A stretch of 64,000 nt of DNA from Eukaryota sp. TZLM1-RC. Lineage: Eukaryota > Metamonada: BaSk clade. Shown one piece after another: positions 62,571 to 64,000 of the stretch; positions within the stretch are counted from its first letter, which is position 1, and the number at the start of each line of letters is the position of its first letter. The position numbers were made by a program, and so were the translations under genes. The notes under the pieces are model-generated. The model searched no databases and had not been told where the DNA came from. It was given only the letters and a program-made list of their open reading frames with translations. The stretch covers positions 2,150,550-2,214,549 of the forward strand of contig JAUPSS010000004.1 in NCBI GenBank assembly GCA_040285825.1. Direction: 5' to 3'.

Positions 62571-63296
62571 TCAACAAGAGCAACCTGAATTTCCGCGACC
62601 TTCTTCCAATGACATCAAAGAAGTGTCTTCAGAAACTTCTTCTACCCCGCTGTTGACATAATCTTCTACAATGGTCTTGAATAATTCTGGAATATCTGCT
62701 CCCGTTTTGGCAGAGGTTTCAAACATTTTTGCGGACACTTCTTCAGCAATTTGGGTGACAGCAGACTTCGGGACGGCACGAGTGTGTCCTTCGTCAAGAA
62801 GATCTACTTTAGTGGCGCAAATGTAGACTGCACAATTGGGTTCATTTGCTTGAAGCTGGTTAATCCAAAAGAGCGTTCTGTCAAATGTGCTCTTATCTGT
62901 GATATCATAACAAACGATGGCAGCTCTGGCTCCTCTGTAGTAAATGCGTGACATGGCTTCGAAGCGCTCGCTACCTGCTGTGTCCCAAATCTAGAGTAAG
63001 TAAGATAGAAGCTCATACTCCTAAACGGAGTGTACGGTCGCCTACGGTAACAGCTTTGGCAGCAAAAGCTGCGCCAATCGTCTGTGATAAGAGAGGTTGT
63101 GAAACAAACAAGTTCATAGTCTCCATCGAACTTTTCATTAATGAAGCGACCAACCAAACAAGTTTTGCCGACTGCGGCACTGCATGAGGTGAAAAGAAGA
63201 AAAGAAGAATATACCTTTAAATTAGAAGGATTAAGAAAGGTATATACCTAAAAGAACTACTTTAAGATCGACTTTTTGAGATTGAGAAGAGGCCAT
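62571..63296 (-). CDS. RAB24: Rab-family GTPase, RAB24 orthologue, four exons
   Basis: Small GTPase linked to autophagy in animals. Exons: 63296-63248, 63179-63110, 63081-63019 and 62990-62571. Two introns are clean and 28 nt (63082-63109 and 62991-63018). The first break is 63180-63247, 68 nt, and its GT-AG borders leave the frame one base short (see findings). The spliced protein (about 200 aa) has [61 protein letters not shown], TKVD in place of NKxD and ETSAK. The GAAF, VGDRT and MSRIYYRGA sequence and the TKxD box are specific to RAB24. The C-terminus is a CxC prenylation signal (GNSGCSC). Confidence 0.92.
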
Positions 63297-63514
63297 TGAA
63301 AGCTGGCTTGGATGTTTGGGGTGATTTGAGAAAGTCTGTTTTTCTTATTTTCGATTTTTACTTTAACAAACTGCGGGTTAAAATCTTTTTCTTCATTAGA
63401 AGTAAATGAATCTTTGATTCGAAGTCATTTATTTTGTTCTGATAATTTGAGTAGAATTGGTTTCACGAAATCTTGGATTTTGTGTTAAGCAGCGCTTTTA
63501 GGTGATGGTAAGAA
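63297..63514. other. Intergenic upstream of RAB24
   Basis: Short AT-rich gap between the RAB24 start and LINE-C. Nothing recognised. Confidence 0.4.
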
Positions 63515-64000
63515 TTTAGTTCAAGAAATTCCCAACCGATGACTCCCAAATTTACGTTTTTACCTGAAAAAGCTTCGGCACCATTTGGTTAAATTATATG
63601 AAAGCTTGGATTATGAAGTAAGACTTGGCCTGACCAGAACTGAAAATCCCACTTTCGGAAATTTGTTAAAAGACATTCGTAATAGTTCTGCTGCTGCTTT
63701 AGTAACTCAAATTTCCCATGTTTATGGACTTTTGTTAAAAAAACAATGAATGGCTTTTAAACATGGGTTTTCGTTGTTTTCTATGGCCAAACAATTTGCC
63801 CTATCATTTAACATGTAAATGTGGTGAACCCCTTTCGTCTACTCATTTTTTGAAACTGTAAACATTTTATTACATTTAAAAGTAAAGTGCATAATAATGT
63901 CAGGGACCAAATTTATGTAATGTGCAAAACATATCGAGCAACTTCCTTTTTAGAGCCTTTGCTATCAAAATTAATTCTGGATGACCCCATTAATGATTGT
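63515..64000 (+). mobile_element. LINE subfamily alpha fragment at window edge (LINE-C)
   Basis: Plus-strand copy of the C-terminal part of LINE-A and LINE-B. It begins near TTCAAGAAATTCCCAACC and reads LVKLYESLDYEVRLGL, then the zinc motif start and DQIYVMCK, with frameshifts. It continues past the window. Confidence 0.85.

Noticed and set aside
1-64000. Alternative genetic code
   Set aside because: Well-supported genes end in TAG (XDH), TGA (NADH pyrophosphatase, RAB24) and TAA (RPL10A), and none needs a reassigned stop.
1-64000. CRISPR arrays, bacterial operons or ribosome binding sites
   Set aside because: No regularly spaced repeats are present. The genes are eukaryotic with introns, and spacing and strand changes do not fit operons.
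1-64000. tRNA and rRNA genes
   Set aside because: I scanned for the GGTTCRAATCC-type B box with a paired acceptor and found no convincing example; a covariance search would be needed to exclude one.

Overview
The window is AT-rich nuclear DNA from a single-celled eukaryote, a flagellated protist whose lineage I cannot fix. The evidence is a set of clearly eukaryotic genes (RPL10A, FCF1, TSR3, BBS5, RAB24, COMMD7-type, SNAPC1-type, EDC4-type, TOM40-type, POLE3-type), standard-code stops of all three kinds, and spliceosomal introns of only 27-34 nt. BBS5 and a TPGS1-like gene imply a cilium. A TOM40-like barrel implies mitochondria or a related organelle. Host genes are packed closely, often head to head with about 45-50 bp between start codons.

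Layout: 1-2300 decayed LINE; 2870-3740 exonuclease-like remnant; 4603-8424 xanthine dehydrogenase; 9591-9845 solitary 3' end of a Fanzor element; 10041-10880 NADH pyrophosphatase; 11689-15548 a small minus-strand gene whose presumed tiny intron holds a Fanzor copy and a LINE piece; 15593-17092 methyltransferase and TSR3; 17165-21915 a LINE split by another LINE; 22090-24060 a second Fanzor family; 24779-30395 COMMD, a secreted protein, PDI, POLE3 and RPL10A; 30876-33540 LINE 3' ends and an unidentified repeat; 33596-34459 TOM40-like; 35990-37181 a third Fanzor family; 37182-49793 a gene-rich block (unknown protein, EDC4-like pair, divergent H2A, giant BTB/LRR protein, BBS5); 50204-51890 hAT, LRR and Fanzor remnants; 51941-56203 DUF504/RCC1 protein, second copy of Fanzor family A, FCF1 and TPGS1-like; 56205-57204 second copy of Fanzor family C; 57325-58026 SNAPC1-like; 58066-60625 a LINE split by a MULE transposon with a clean 9-bp target duplication; 60689-63296 two unknown proteins and RAB24; 63515-64000 the start of another LINE fragment.

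The main discovery content is mobile. Three mutually divergent families of Fanzor (eukaryotic TnpB-like, RNA-guided RuvC nuclease) are present as seven insertions or remnants. They are recognisable by RuvC-I, RuvC-II and RuvC-III motifs plus a CxxC zinc ribbon. Family A carries a roughly 235-bp non-coding 3' module with a strong stem-loop; the module occurs behind both coding copies and once alone, and is a good candidate for the guide (omega) RNA and right end. No Fanzor copy here is a complete open frame, so activity would have to come from intact relatives elsewhere in the genome.

At least four subfamilies of restriction-like-endonuclease LINEs, one MULE and a hAT remnant fill most remaining intergenic space. 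Several elements sit directly upstream of start codons or in shared promoters.
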